DNA from: Sulfitobacter sp. D7
Lineage (GTDB): Bacteria; Pseudomonadota; Alphaproteobacteria; Rhodobacterales; Rhodobacteraceae
NCBI RefSeq assembly: GCF_003611275.1
Contig: NZ_CP020694.1
Span: 1,736,001 to 1,800,000, forward strand
Direction of reading: 5' to 3'
DNA: 64,000 nt
The stretch's first letter is position 1; each line of letters opens with the position of its first letter. Shown here piece by piece: positions 43,802 through 52,702 of the stretch. The translations under genes were made by a program, and so were the position numbers. A model generated the notes under the pieces. That model was not told the origin of the DNA. It searched no databases and saw nothing but the letters and a program-made list of their open reading frames with translations.

Positions 43802-44588
43802 CACGACATTCGAGGAAGACAGGGGCGGGGCCGGTGGCTCCGTGGCCGACCGGCTGGCCGCCGAGGCGTTCATCATTGATGTCGAAGGCTATGAAGGGCC
43901 GCTTGATCTGCTGCTGTCGCTGAGCCGGACGCAAAAGGTCGATCTGCGCAAGGTTTCGGTCCTGCAACTGGCGCGGCAGTATCTGGCCTTTGTCGAGCGT
44001 GCCAAAGAACTGCGGTTGGAACTGGCGGCGGATTACCTCGTCATGGCCGCATGGCTGGCTTTCCTGAAATCACGCCTTTTGCTGCCGCCGGACCCCACCG
44101 AAGAAGGCCCCTCGGGCGAAGAAATGGCCGCCCATCTGGCTTTCCAACTGGAACGCCTGCAGGCGATGCGGGACGCTGCCGCACGCCTGATGGCGCGGGA
44201 TCAACTGGGCCGGGATTTCTTTGCCCGCGGCCAGACCCAAGAAATCACCACTGTCAAAAAGGTCACCTATACCGCGACGCTGCTGGACCTGATGCAGGGC
44301 TATGCGCGCACCCGCACGCGGGAGGATTTCCGCCCCTTTGTGATGGACCGCGACAAGGTCTTTACCATGGAAGAGGCGCTGGAACGGATGCGCGGGCTGA
44401 TCGGCTATGCGGGCGATTGGGGTGATCTGAGCAGCTACCTGCCCGAGGGCTGGGAAAGCGATCCTGAGCGCCGCCGCTCAGCGACCGCTGCGACCTTTGC
44501 GGCCTCCCTGCAATTGGTCAAAGAGGGGCATATGGAGATCCGGCAAAAAGAGATTTTCGCCCCCATCCAACTGCGCAAGAAGGATTGA
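43794..44588 (+). CDS. scpA: Segregation and condensation protein A
   Basis: ScpA is the kleisin that links SMC heads for chromosome segregation. The 264-residue protein has the characteristic N-terminal helix region DVEGYEGPLDLLLSLSRTQ, then LRKVSVLQLARQYLAFVERA and YLVMAAWLAFLKSRLLLP. A C-terminal winged helix follows. The ATG lies inside the end of nagZ. scpB follows after 3 bases. The N-terminal 25 residues are Gly/Glu-rich and probably unstructured. Confidence 0.93.
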   Translation: MADTTFEEDRGGAGGSVADRLAAEAFIIDVEGYEGPLDLLLSLSRTQKVDLRKVSVLQLARQYLAFVERAKELRLELAADYLVMAAWLAFLKSRLLLPPDPTEEGPSGEEMAAHLAFQLERLQAMRDAAARLMARDQLGRDFFARGQTQEITTVKKVTYTATLLDLMQGYARTRTREDFRPFVMDRDKVFTMEEALERMRGLIGYAGDWGDLSSYLPEGWESDPERRRSATAATFAASLQLVKEGHMEIRQKEIFAPIQLRKKD

Positions 44589-44591
44589 TGC

Positions 44592-45248
44592 GTGTCGGAA
44601 GAGATTGAAACGAAAGAAAAGAAACTGTTCGACGCGCCCTCGCTGGCCGAGCAGGAGCGTATGATCGAAGCCGTGCTTTTCGCCAGTTCCGAACCAATCA
44701 CGCTGCGAGAATTGGAACAGCGGCTGCCGCGCGGCTCTGACGTGGGCGAGGCGATGGCCTTTCTGCGCCACCGCTATCAGGGGCGCGGCGTGCAGGTGAT
44801 GAAAGTCGGCGACGCCTATGCTTTTCGCACCGCGCCGGACCTTGGCTTTTTGATGCATCGGGAAACGGTCGAGACCCGCAAACTCAGCCGCGCTGCGATC
44901 GAAACGCTTGCGATCATCGCCTATCACCAACCCGTCACCCGCGCCGAGATCGAAGAGATTCGCGGCGTGGCCGTGTCGCGCGGCACGGTGGATCAATTGC
45001 TTGAGATGGAGTGGATCCGCTTTGGCCGCCGTAAGATGACGCCGGGCCGTCCGGTGACCTTTGTGGTCACGCAGGAGTTTCTGGATCACTTCGGTCTGGA
45101 AAGCGCGCGGGACCTGCCGGGGCTCAAAGAACTGCGCTCTGCCGGGTTGTTGGAAAACCGCCCGCCCGCCGGTCTGCTGCCCACCGTAGGCGATGGCGAG
45201 GACGAGCCAGAAACCACCGAAGGCCAGAGCGAGCTGTTCGAAGATTGA
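44592..45248 (+). CDS. scpB: Segregation and condensation protein B
   Basis: ScpB binds ScpA and regulates the SMC complex. The 218-residue protein has two winged-helix units. The first begins at EQERMIEAVLFASSEPITLR; the second includes IETLAIIAYHQPVTRAEIEE and RGVAVSRGTVDQLLEM. The acidic tail ends EGQSELFED. It starts at a GTG 3 bases after scpA, completing the operon. Confidence 0.93.
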   Translation: MSEEIETKEKKLFDAPSLAEQERMIEAVLFASSEPITLRELEQRLPRGSDVGEAMAFLRHRYQGRGVQVMKVGDAYAFRTAPDLGFLMHRETVETRKLSRAAIETLAIIAYHQPVTRAEIEEIRGVAVSRGTVDQLLEMEWIRFGRRKMTPGRPVTFVVTQEFLDHFGLESARDLPGLKELRSAGLLENRPPAGLLPTVGDGEDEPETTEGQSELFED

Positions 45249-45316
45249 TTGGGGCCAGGGCTGACTTACGCCCCGCTGCCACTACATCAGGGAGGCTGAT
45301 CCAAGGGAGAGGGCTG

Positions 45317-45481
45317 ATGAAACCGATCGTCAATATGGTTCTGCGCCATGTCATGCGCCGCTTAATGTCACGAGGCGCTGGCGTGGGAAAAAAGGGCCGC
45401 TCGCGCGGGGGCACCGCTTTCAATGCGCGCAATGCGCAGCGAGGGGTCCGCTTGCTGCGCCGGTTTCTTCGCTCGCGGTAG
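45317..45481 (+). CDS. Small highly basic protein, 54 residues
   Basis: The frame begins MKPIVNMVLRHVMRRLMSRG and ends RGVRLLRRFLRSR, with many Arg/Lys and almost no acidic residues. GGGAGAGGG just before the ATG gives strong ribosome-site support. An N-terminal amphipathic helix could lie on the membrane or bind nucleic acid. It follows scpB by 68 bases on the same strand and converges with dcd 4 bases away. I do not recognise a characterised family. Confidence 0.65.
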   Translation: MKPIVNMVLRHVMRRLMSRGAGVGKKGRSRGGTAFNARNAQRGVRLLRRFLRSR

Positions 45482-45485
45482 GCGG

Positions 45486-46574
45486 TCAGACGGAGCGGAA
45501 ATGCTTCGACAGTTTCAGACCCTGACCTTGGTAATTCGACGCGATGTCGGCGCCGTAAAGCTGGCTGGGGATCTGCGCCATATGCTCATAGACCAAGCGC
45601 CCCACGACCTGCCCATGCTCCAGCACAAAGGGCGCCTCGTGACAGCGCACCTCAAGCACCCCGCGTGAGCCTGCGCCACCTGCTTCGGCATGGCCAAAGC
45701 CCGGATCGAAGAAGCCCGCGTAATGCACGCGGAACTCTCCGACCATTGCCAAATAGGGTGCCATTTCAGCGGCATAGGCGGGCGGGATCGTCACCGCTTC
45801 GCGGCTGACAAGGATATAAAACGCGCCGGGATCAAGGATGATCTGGCCATTGGTGCTGTGCACCTCTTCCCAATAGGCGGCGGGGTCGTAGTGGCCGATC
45901 TTGTCGAGGTCGATCACCCCGGTATGCGGCTTCGCGCGGTAGCCGACAAGGCTGGTGCCGGGCAGCCGCAGATCGACGGAAAAACCCAACCCTTCGTCGA
46001 TCACGGCAGTGCCGTCCACCAGTGGCGTGGTGTCATGCAGCGCGCGCAGGGCGTCATCATCGAGCGTCGCATCCCCGCTGCCAAAGCGGATTTGATTCAA
46101 CCGCATACCGGGGCGCACGAGCACCGAGAAGGAACGGGGGCAGATCTCGGCATAGAGCGGGCCGGTATAGCCCGGCGCGATCCGGTCAAATTCGGTGCCG
46201 CCGTCGGTGATGGTGCGGGTCAGAAGATCAAGCCGCCCGGTGGAGCTTTTGGCATTCGCCACGGCAGAGACGCCTTCGGGCAGGGCCAGCCGCTCCATCA
46301 GGGGGACCACATAGACGCAGCCTTTTTCAAGCACGGCCCCATCGCTGAGGTCGACGCGGTGCATCTCGAATTCTTCCAAACGATCCGCGACCTTGGCCCC
46401 GTGCCCCGCAAGGAAAGACGCGCGCACGCGGTAGGCGACATTGCCGAGCCGCAGGTCAAGGCTGGCGGGCTGGATTTGCGCCGAGGTCACCGCCGGATCG
46501 GCGGCAATGGCACCGCTGTCGATCATCGCTGCAATCTGCTGGTTGGGGAGCACCCCGTTCATCGCATTGGGCAT
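45486..46574 (-). CDS. dcd: 2'-deoxycytidine 5'-triphosphate deaminase, two-repeat alphaproteobacterial type
   Basis: Dcd makes dUTP from dCTP for thymidylate synthesis. At 362 residues it is almost twice the E. coli enzyme. It shows two dUTPase-like halves: the first with QPASLDLRLGNVAYRVRA and ANAKSSTGRLDLLTRTI, the second with FYILVSREAVTIPPAY, EFRVHYAGFFDPGFG and LVYEHMAQIPSQLYG. The active-site glutamate may lie in AEICPRSF or in the second half. GAAAGG about 9 bases before the ATG sets the start. A strong hairpin ends 22 bases upstream, after tRNA-Pro on the same strand. Confidence 0.88.
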   Translation of the reverse strand: MPNAMNGVLPNQQIAAMIDSGAIAADPAVTSAQIQPASLDLRLGNVAYRVRASFLAGHGAKVADRLEEFEMHRVDLSDGAVLEKGCVYVVPLMERLALPEGVSAVANAKSSTGRLDLLTRTITDGGTEFDRIAPGYTGPLYAEICPRSFSVLVRPGMRLNQIRFGSGDATLDDDALRALHDTTPLVDGTAVIDEGLGFSVDLRLPGTSLVGYRAKPHTGVIDLDKIGHYDPAAYWEEVHSTNGQIILDPGAFYILVSREAVTIPPAYAAEMAPYLAMVGEFRVHYAGFFDPGFGHAEAGGAGSRGVLEVRCHEAPFVLEHGQVVGRLVYEHMAQIPSQLYGADIASNYQGQGLKLSKHFRSV

Positions 46575-46596
46575 CAAACGGGGCCTTTCAAATGAC

Positions 46597-46627
46597 AAAC
46601 GCCCGCGCGTTACCGGCGCGGGCGTTT
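46597..46627 (-). terminator. Hairpin downstream of tRNA-Pro, upstream of dcd
   Basis: AAACGCCCGCGC and GCGCGGGCGTTT form a perfect 12-base stem around a 7-base loop. It starts 13 bases beyond the CCA end of the tRNA on the minus strand and is followed there by TGTCATTT, a poor U-tract. It most likely ends the tRNA transcript, fully or in part. The dcd ribosome site lies directly behind it, so it could also attenuate dcd. Confidence 0.65.
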
Positions 46628-46640
46628 TGTTGTAGTCGGT

Positions 46641-46717
46641 TGGTCGGGCTAGCAGGACTCGAACCTGCGACCTTCCGTCCCCCAGACGGACGCGCTACCA
46701 GGCTGCGCCATAGCCCG
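46641..46717 (-). tRNA. tRNA-Pro, anticodon GGG
   Basis: The minus strand folds as a complete cloverleaf of 77 bases. The acceptor arm is CGGGCTA/TAGCCCG. The D arm is GCGC...GCGC with AGCCTGGTA, the anticodon stem TCCGT/ACGGA with loop CTGGGGG (anticodon GGG), and the T arm GCAGG-TTCGAGT-CCTGC. The 3' ACCA is encoded. It lies downstream of merR on the same strand, a familiar Rhodobacteraceae position. It reads CCC and CCU. Confidence 0.95.
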
Positions 46718-46784
46718 ACTACGTGGGCTTCATACCCGATCTCGCAGGGGGCGCAAGAGGGAATTGCCAAACTTTTCATCGCGA

Positions 46785-47834
46785 TTAGTAATTTGTTTCG
46801 GTGCCGGGTTCCGCGGCCATACGCGCGCGCAATTCGGCCAGATCCAGCAGCAGACCGGCGACCCGAGGTTGCACGTCACGCGGCAGACGGTGGACACGGG
46901 CGCCAACGCTCAGCAGCCCCGGGCTGGCGGGGAAATCGGCTTCGGGGGTGAAATCAGGCAGATCGATGATCGCGGGTTTGGGCGTGTGGTCGACCTCGTC
47001 TTCTTGGGGCGCGGCTTCTGCGGGCTCAGGCGCGGGGTCGGGCGCCGCTTCGGTTGCCTGTTCAGGCTCGGGAGCCAGTGGGCGTTTGAGAAAATCGGGG
47101 AGGCTGGCGTTTGATGCCGGTTCAGGCTCGGACGGTTCTGGCTTAGATGGGATGGACATAGCCGGGGCGGGCTCAACCGCTGCATCAGCGGCAGGTTCAT
47201 CCAATTGCGGCGCATCCGGCGTCGCGCTGTCTGACGGGGCCAGCGGATCAGGCGTGGCCCGTGGGTGGTCATCGGAGGGCGGCACGGGCGAGCGGCGCGG
47301 CACCGCCACAGGCGCGGCCTCCGGTGCTTTCGGTGCCTCTTCGACAGGCGTCGCCTCCGCTGCGCTTGCGGGTTCTTTGACGGGCAGAGCGTTCTCGTCC
47401 AGATCGGCGGCAGGCTCTGCCTCTTCGGCGTCCGCGTCCGAGACATCGGCCTCGGGCACGGCGTCAGACTTTGCGCCGCCAAAGTTCAGAACCACCCCGG
47501 TTTCCGGGCGGATGATGTCAGGTTTGGGGGCGGGCCGAGGCTCCGCAAAATCCAGCTCATCAAGCGGGGCAGAGAGGGAGGACACATGGGTCATCCCTTC
47601 TTCGCGGAGGATCTTTTGGACGCCTTTGATGGTCAGCCCGTCATCGTGCAGCAGTTTCTTGATCCCACCCAGCAACAGCATATCGGCCGGACGGTAATAG
47701 CGCCGCCCTCCAGCCCGTTTGATGGGTTTCACTTGGGTGAACTTACTCTCCCAGAACCGCAGAACATGGGCCTGAATACCGAGCCAGTCAGCGACTTCGG
47801 AGATGGTGCGAAAAGCGTCCGGCGATTTGACCAT
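46785..47834 (-). CDS. MerR-family regulator with a long disordered tail
   Basis: The first 75 residues form a MerR winged helix ([49 protein letters not shown]). Thereafter about 240 residues are rich in Pro, Glu, Ala and Asp with no recognisable ligand domain, ending in a short helical region [15 protein letters not shown]. No cysteine metal site follows the HTH. It lies 4 bases before the end of ihfA in the same direction, so the two are cotranscribed. Alphaproteobacterial MerR proteins next to ihfA share this layout; targets are unknown. Confidence 0.85.
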   Translation of the reverse strand: MVKSPDAFRTISEVADWLGIQAHVLRFWESKFTQVKPIKRAGGRRYYRPADMLLLGGIKKLLHDDGLTIKGVQKILREEGMTHVSSLSAPLDELDFAEPRPAPKPDIIRPETGVVLNFGGAKSDAVPEADVSDADAEEAEPAADLDENALPVKEPASAAEATPVEEAPKAPEAAPVAVPRRSPVPPSDDHPRATPDPLAPSDSATPDAPQLDEPAADAAVEPAPAMSIPSKPEPSEPEPASNASLPDFLKRPLAPEPEQATEAAPDPAPEPAEAAPQEDEVDHTPKPAIIDLPDFTPEADFPASPGLLSVGARVHRLPRDVQPRVAGLLLDLAELRARMAAEPGTETNY

Positions 47835-47837
47835 GGG

Positions 47838-48140
47838 TCAGGACTTGTTGCCTTCGGCAACGCGGTCTTTCATCAAATGCGAGGGGCGGAAGGTCAGCAC
47901 CCGGCGCGGGTTGATCGGAACCTCTTCGCCGGTTTTCGGATTTCGGCCCACACGCGCGGTCTTGTCGCGTACCGAGAAGGTGCCGAAAGAGGAAATCTTG
48001 ACCTGTTCCCCGTCGACCAGAGCGTCGGACATATGCTCAAGCACTGCTTCGACCAGTTGAGCACTCTCATTACGAGAAAGACCGACTTCACGAAATACAG
48101 CTTCGCTTAAATCCATGCGCGTCAATGTCTTGTTCGGCAT
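47838..48140 (-). CDS. ihfA: Integration host factor subunit alpha
   Basis: IhfA pairs with IhfB to bend DNA at promoters, origins and recombination sites. The 100-residue protein has the HU/IHF fold: [20 protein letters not shown], then [14 protein letters not shown] and the DNA-intercalating arm [14 protein letters not shown] with the proline. It ends [16 protein letters not shown]. The ATG at [10 protein letters not shown] has GGGGGA 5 bases upstream. The row plsX-fabH-ihfA-merR is typical of the order. Confidence 0.94.
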   Translation of the reverse strand: MPNKTLTRMDLSEAVFREVGLSRNESAQLVEAVLEHMSDALVDGEQVKISSFGTFSVRDKTARVGRNPKTGEEVPINPRRVLTFRPSHLMKDRVAEGNKS

Positions 48141-48249
48141 TATATCCCCCATGCTTTCCAATAGCATATGCTGCTCAGAATTTTAGAGTCAACATCAATG
48201 CCCGGATCAAGCACGATTCGGCAGAGATTTTCCGCGTTAGCTCAGGGAC

Positions 48250-49221
48250 TTACCAGCGCAGGACAACAGAGCCCCACGCCAGACCGCCGCCAATGGCTTC
48301 GGTGACGATCAGATCGCCCTGTTTGATCTGGCCACGCTCACGGCCCACAGACAGCGCCAGCGGGATCGAGGCCGCCGAGGTGTTGCCATGGTCCTGTACG
48401 GTGACGACCACGCGCTCCATCGGCAGGTTCAATTTCTTTGCGGTGCCTTGGATGATGCGGATGTTGGCCTGATGCGGCACGATCCAATCGACATCTTCGG
48501 CGCTGACGCCGGCGCGGTCCATCGCGGTATTGGCGGTGGCGGCAAGTTTCTCGACCGCGTGGCGAAACACCTGATTGCCCTGCATCCGCAGATAGCCAGT
48601 GGTGCCGGTCGACACGCCGCCATCAACGTAGAGCAGATCACGGTAGCGTCCGTCGGAATTCAGGTCCGTCGCGAGGATGCCCCGGTCGGACGGGCTGTCG
48701 CTGCCGTCTTGCGCCTCAAGCAGCAACGCGCCCGCGCCGTCGCCAAACAGCACACAGGTCGAGCGGTCGGTCCAATCCATGATCCGGCTAAAAGTCTCGG
48801 CTCCGATCACCAGCACATTGCGCGCCTGACCGGATACGATCAAGGCATTGGCGTTTGCCAGCGCATAGACGAAGCCCGCGCAGACAGCCTGCACGTCGAA
48901 GGCAAAACCACTGGTCATGCCCAATTCGGCCTGCACCATGGTCGCGGCGGAGGGGAAGGTAAGATCAGGCGTGGAGGTCGCCACGACGATCGCATCCACG
49001 TCAGAGACATCGCGCCCGGCGTCTTCGAGCGCCTTGCGCGCTGCGGCGCTGGCCATGGTGGAGGTGGTTTCTCCTTCGGCGGCAAAGTGGCGCCGTTCGA
49101 TGCCCGAGCGCGAGCGGATCCATTCGTCATTGGTGTCGAGGGTCGCTTCAAATTCGGCATTTTCCACGACACGGGCGGGCAGGTAGTGGCCACAACCAGT
49201 GACAACGGCGCGCAGGCTCAT
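48250..49221 (-). CDS. fabH: 3-oxoacyl-[ACP] synthase III
   Basis: FabH condenses acetyl-CoA with malonyl-ACP to start fatty acid synthesis. The 323-residue protein has the Cys-His-Asn triad: the Cys in FDVQAVCAGFVYALA, the His in DWIVPHQANIRII and the Asn in DHGNTSAASIPLAL. Length is normal. Its ATG overlaps the plsX stop (ATGA), coupling phospholipid and fatty-acid initiation. Confidence 0.95.
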   Translation of the reverse strand: MSLRAVVTGCGHYLPARVVENAEFEATLDTNDEWIRSRSGIERRHFAAEGETTSTMASAAARKALEDAGRDVSDVDAIVVATSTPDLTFPSAATMVQAELGMTSGFAFDVQAVCAGFVYALANANALIVSGQARNVLVIGAETFSRIMDWTDRSTCVLFGDGAGALLLEAQDGSDSPSDRGILATDLNSDGRYRDLLYVDGGVSTGTTGYLRMQGNQVFRHAVEKLAATANTAMDRAGVSAEDVDWIVPHQANIRIIQGTAKKLNLPMERVVVTVQDHGNTSAASIPLALSVGRERGQIKQGDLIVTEAIGGGLAWGSVVLRW

Positions 49222-50294
49222 TTGACGGACTCCTCGGCTGGCAGCGTCGCGGCAACGCGAGCGGCCAGCTTGTCATTGAATTTATTCTGCGACAACTGCG
49301 CGGCGAGTTTGATCGCAGCAGAGATGCCGGTCGCATCGGCAGAGCCGTGCGATTTCACCACCGTGCCGTTCAGACCCAGAAAGACGCCACCGTTCACACG
49401 GCGTGGGTCGATCTTTTTGCTGAGGCGGCGCAGGGATGTATAGGCCAGCAGCGAGGCCAGCCGGGACAGGGGCGAGTATTTGAACGCCTCGCGCAGGCGG
49501 TTGCCGATCATGCTGGCGGTGCCTTCGCCGGTCTTGATCGCGACATTGCCGGTGAAACCGTCGGTCACGATGACATCGGCGCGGTTGCCCGAGATATCGC
49601 CGCCCTCGACGAAACCGACGAATTCAAACCCGGTGGCATCGCCTTGGGCCCGAATCAGATCGTAGGCTTCTTTGAGTTCAGTACGGCCCTTATGCTCTTC
49701 GGTGCCGACGTTCAGCAGACCGACGCGGGGGCGTTCCAGTTCCATGCCGTTGCGGGCATAGGAGGTGCCCATCAGCGCGAAACGCAACAGATCATCGGCG
49801 TCGGCGCGCACATCGGCGCCCACGTCGAGCATCACGTTGAACCCCTGGGGGTTGGAAGACGGGTAGAGCACGGCAATCGCAGGGCGGTTCACGCCCGGCA
49901 ATTTACGCAGCCGTATCATCGACATCGCCATCAGCGCGCCGGTATTGCCGCAAGAGACAGCCACGGCCGCCTCTCCGCTGCGCACGGATTCGATGGCCGA
50001 CCACATGGAGCTGTCTTTGCCGGTACGCACAACTTGGCTCGGCTTGTCGTCCATCGTGACGACATCCGTAGCGTGACGTATTTCGCAACGGCCCCACAAC
50101 TCGCCACGTTTGGCGATCAAAGGCTCCAACTGATCGCGGGGACCATGCAGGATAAAACCAATGTCGGGATTTGCTGTCGCAGAAAGCGCACACCCGGCAA
50201 CAACTGCTGCCGGGCCTTCGTCACCCCCCATCGCGTCGACCGAGATCAGGGTGTGTCCGGCTTTCGCGTTGGGGTGATCGGGCTGGGCCGTCAT
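49218..50294 (-). CDS. plsX: Phosphate acyltransferase
   Basis: PlsX makes acyl-phosphate from acyl-ACP, the acyl donor for PlsY in phosphatidic acid synthesis. The 358-residue protein begins ISVDAMGGDEGPAAVVAG, and carries AVSCGNTGALMAMSM and a DGFTGNVAIKTGEGTA block, all diagnostic. It follows rpmF by about 50 bases and overlaps fabH by 4 bases. Confidence 0.95.
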   Translation of the reverse strand: MTAQPDHPNAKAGHTLISVDAMGGDEGPAAVVAGCALSATANPDIGFILHGPRDQLEPLIAKRGELWGRCEIRHATDVVTMDDKPSQVVRTGKDSSMWSAIESVRSGEAAVAVSCGNTGALMAMSMIRLRKLPGVNRPAIAVLYPSSNPQGFNVMLDVGADVRADADDLLRFALMGTSYARNGMELERPRVGLLNVGTEEHKGRTELKEAYDLIRAQGDATGFEFVGFVEGGDISGNRADVIVTDGFTGNVAIKTGEGTASMIGNRLREAFKYSPLSRLASLLAYTSLRRLSKKIDPRRVNGGVFLGLNGTVVKSHGSADATGISAAIKLAAQLSQNKFNDKLAARVAATLPAEESVK

Positions 50295-50344
50295 CAGTGC
50301 GAATGCCTCACTGCCTTAGAGAAAACCTTGGAAACAACCGTAGC

Positions 50345-50551
50345 TTATGCTGCGTCGTCTTCCAGGTCTACTTCTTCGGTCAGGGCGACAACTTCGGTGT
50401 CGTCATAGTGACCGCAAGCAGCGCAGATGTGGTGGGGGCGCTTCAACTCACCGCAGTTCGAACATTCGTTCGGGTTCGCTGCGGACAGCGAATCGTGGGC
50501 GCGGCGGTTGTTGCGGCGGGATTTAGATACTTTATTCTGTTGGACAGCCAT
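50345..50551 (-). CDS. rpmF: 50S ribosomal protein L32
   Basis: This 68-residue ribosomal protein starts [20 protein letters not shown]. It has four zinc-type cysteines: CSNC and CAAC within [16 protein letters not shown] and AACGHYDD. The acidic C-terminal tail VDLEDDAA is an extension common in this group. The ATG at MAVQQNK is fixed by homology to all L32 proteins. It leads rpmF-plsX-fabH; the DUF177 gene lies upstream on the same strand, as in many bacteria. Confidence 0.95.
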   Translation of the reverse strand: MAVQQNKVSKSRRNNRRAHDSLSAANPNECSNCGELKRPHHICAACGHYDDTEVVALTEEVDLEDDAA

Positions 50552-50752
50552 GTCTGGTGCCTTTGCCTTCGGGGTTGCTGACGTGCATGTGGCAGGCCGC
50601 AACCGTGTTTCAATTCGGACCCCGTTTCGGGCGTGACGACGCTTTAGGGCCGCAGCCGCGCAATGTCCAACCTTAATTCGGGTGAGGGCGGCAAAATAAC
50701 GCGAATTCGCCGCGATGCAAGCGCGAATACCCGCGGTTTTCCGCCTGTTTCT

Positions 50753-51304
50753 TTAGGTTTCGTCTTTCTTTAGCGCATCGCGCAGGGCACCCAAGCCCGC
50801 GAAGGGCCGCGCGTCTTCGTCGGTCATCGGTTTCTGCCCGGGTTCGGCATGGACCATCTGGCCCAGTTCGACATCGCCCTTGCGGGGGTATTCCGGCACT
50901 TCCAACGCCAGCGCCTCAATCATCACCTGCGCAGGGTCGATCCATTGCCCCAGCGGTTCGGTCGTGTCGTCCTCGGGCATTTCGACCTCCTCCTCATCGG
51001 GGAGTTCGAAATCATGGACGAAGCGGCGGGTGATATTCGCGTCGATGCGCGTGGTAACGGGTTCCAGCGTGACCACGCAGGGCTGCACCACGGTCGCGCC
51101 CAATTTCCCGTCAAGCTGCCAGTCCTGCTTGCCGAGGGGTTTGATGCTCCCTGAAAAGCTGAGTTTGCGCAGCGCGGAGAGGTTCAACTCCTCGGCGATC
51201 TGCGCCAGCGCCTCTGCCTCAGGGCGCAGCGCAAAGCCGTTTGGCTCCGTCTGGGACAGGTCAGCGACCCGTAGAGCGGTGGGCGTAGGTGATTTGCGCG
51301 ACAT
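50753..51304 (-). CDS. DUF177/YceD-family protein
   Basis: The 183-residue protein belongs to the YceD family that precedes rpmF in many bacteria and is linked to 23S rRNA accumulation. It shows VVQPCVVTLEPVTTRIDANI, an acidic segment ELPDEEEVEMPEDD and a distal ALALEVPEYPRK block, typical of DUF177. The start was set at MSRKSPTPT; the frame is open far upstream but there it crosses into the bamE promoter. It is read toward rpmF with a 201-base gap that probably carries a separate rpmF promoter. Confidence 0.88.
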   Translation of the reverse strand: MSRKSPTPTALRVADLSQTEPNGFALRPEAEALAQIAEELNLSALRKLSFSGSIKPLGKQDWQLDGKLGATVVQPCVVTLEPVTTRIDANITRRFVHDFELPDEEEVEMPEDDTTEPLGQWIDPAQVMIEALALEVPEYPRKGDVELGQMVHAEPGQKPMTDEDARPFAGLGALRDALKKDET

Positions 51305-51394
51305 GAGATCCGACTTTCGTTTCTTGTACACTTGGGGTGCCTTGGTGTATGCGAAATAAAAGCCATAATCCGTCAGGGCAAGAGGGCAGAGCAA

Positions 51395-51859
51395 ATGCGC
51401 AAATCGAAACAGACCGGCAAGACGAGTCTCCGGCTCGCAGGTATGGGCCTTGCACTGCTTCTCACAGCCTGCAGCCCGCAGTATGAAAACCACGGCTATG
51501 TGCCGCCGCAGGACCAGCTTGAGCAGGTCGTCGTTGGCAGCGATACCAAAGAAAGCGTCGCCCAGAAGATCGGTGTGCCCACCGTTTCAGGTGTTTTGAG
51601 CGATGATAGTTACTATTACGTTAAAATGCGCAAACGGGCTCTGGGCTTTCTGGCCGCCAAAGAGATCGAGCGTGAAGTGGTGACCGTCAGCTTCAATGAG
51701 GCGGGTGTGGTGTCGAATGTCGAACGCTTTGGGCTGGAACGCGGGCAAGTTGTGCCGCTATCGCGCCGCGTGACGACATCTCCCGTAGCCGATAACACCT
51801 TCCTGCGTCAGCTTCTGGGCAACATCGGCCGCTTTAGCCCCTCGGCATTCGGCAGCTAA
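51395..51859 (+). CDS. bamE: Outer membrane protein assembly factor BamE (SmpA/OmlA family)
   Basis: BamE is a lipoprotein of the BAM complex that inserts beta-barrel proteins. The 154-residue precursor has a signal peptide ending in the lipobox LTAC (lipidated Cys near residue 27). The SmpA/OmlA domain follows (LEQVVVGSDTKESVAQKIG, VLSDDSYYYVKMRKR). The ATG at MRKSKQTGK has AGAGGG about 9 bases upstream; a longer frame lacks the signal peptide at its start. It diverges from the DUF177 gene across 90 bases. Confidence 0.9.
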   Translation: MRKSKQTGKTSLRLAGMGLALLLTACSPQYENHGYVPPQDQLEQVVVGSDTKESVAQKIGVPTVSGVLSDDSYYYVKMRKRALGFLAAKEIEREVVTVSFNEAGVVSNVERFGLERGQVVPLSRRVTTSPVADNTFLRQLLGNIGRFSPSAFGS

Positions 51860-51924
51860 GTTTCCCCCGGCATGTCCCGCCGGACGGTCGGCGGGGCAGC
51901 GGACAAGCGAAGGCGACCTCGCAG

Positions 51925-52647
51925 ATGACCCATGCGCCCCCGGGCCGATATCTGACGCGCGAAGCCATCACGCCTGCTGACATTACCCGTGCGCAGACGC
52001 TTCGGGCGCAATGTTTTCAGACCGGAACCACCCCAGACAGAGACCCCTTCGACGCGGCTGCACGGCATTTTCTGGTCGAGGACCGCGCCAGCGATAGGCT
52101 GATCTGCTGCTTTCGCCTGACGCGGTTTCAGGGCACGAGCCTTGGCCAAAGCTATGCCGCGCAATTCTATGACCTGAGCCGCCTATACCGGATGGAGGGC
52201 GCCATGCTGGAACTTGGGCGCTTTTGCATTCATCCAGATTGGCACGATCCGGATATTCAGCGCCTCGCTTGGGGGCAGTTGGCGCGAGAGGTCGACCGCA
52301 GCAGTGCGGCGCTTCTGTTCGGCTGTTCCTCCTTTGCGGGCACCGATCCTGCCGCCTACCGCGATGCCTTTGCCCTGTTGAAACAGCAGCACCTTGCCCC
52401 GGCACACTGGCGGCCTGCCGCCAAAGCCGCGGATATCCACGCCTACGCCCGCGACAGCCATACCGCAGATCCCCGGCGCGCGCGCCAGCAGATCCCGCCG
52501 CTGCTGCGCAGCTATCTGGCGATGGGGGGATGGGTCAGCGATCACGCTGTGATCGACCGGCAGATGAACACGCTGCACGTCTTTACCGGGCTTGAGATCG
52601 CCGCGATCCCACCCAACCGCGCGCGGCTCTTGCGTGCATTGGCCTGA
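51925..52647 (+). CDS. Ornithine-acyl-ACP N-acyltransferase-like (OlsB/GNAT) protein
   Basis: The 240-residue protein has the hemolysin-like acyltransferase/GNAT signature: AQTLRAQCFQ near the N terminus, CFRLTRFQG, MLELGRFCIHPDWHDPD and LLFGCSSFAGTDP. It resembles OlsB, which puts a 3-hydroxyacyl chain on ornithine to begin ornithine lipids, or the related glutamine lipid enzyme. The partner OlsA is not in the window. It follows bamE by 65 bases and could be read with it. Confidence 0.78.
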   Translation: MTHAPPGRYLTREAITPADITRAQTLRAQCFQTGTTPDRDPFDAAARHFLVEDRASDRLICCFRLTRFQGTSLGQSYAAQFYDLSRLYRMEGAMLELGRFCIHPDWHDPDIQRLAWGQLAREVDRSSAALLFGCSSFAGTDPAAYRDAFALLKQQHLAPAHWRPAAKAADIHAYARDSHTADPRRARQQIPPLLRSYLAMGGWVSDHAVIDRQMNTLHVFTGLEIAAIPPNRARLLRALA

Positions 52648-52702
52648 CGCGGGCGCGCCTTTGGACATTGACCTTGCCCGCGCCGAGAGATAGCTGGCGG
52701 GC

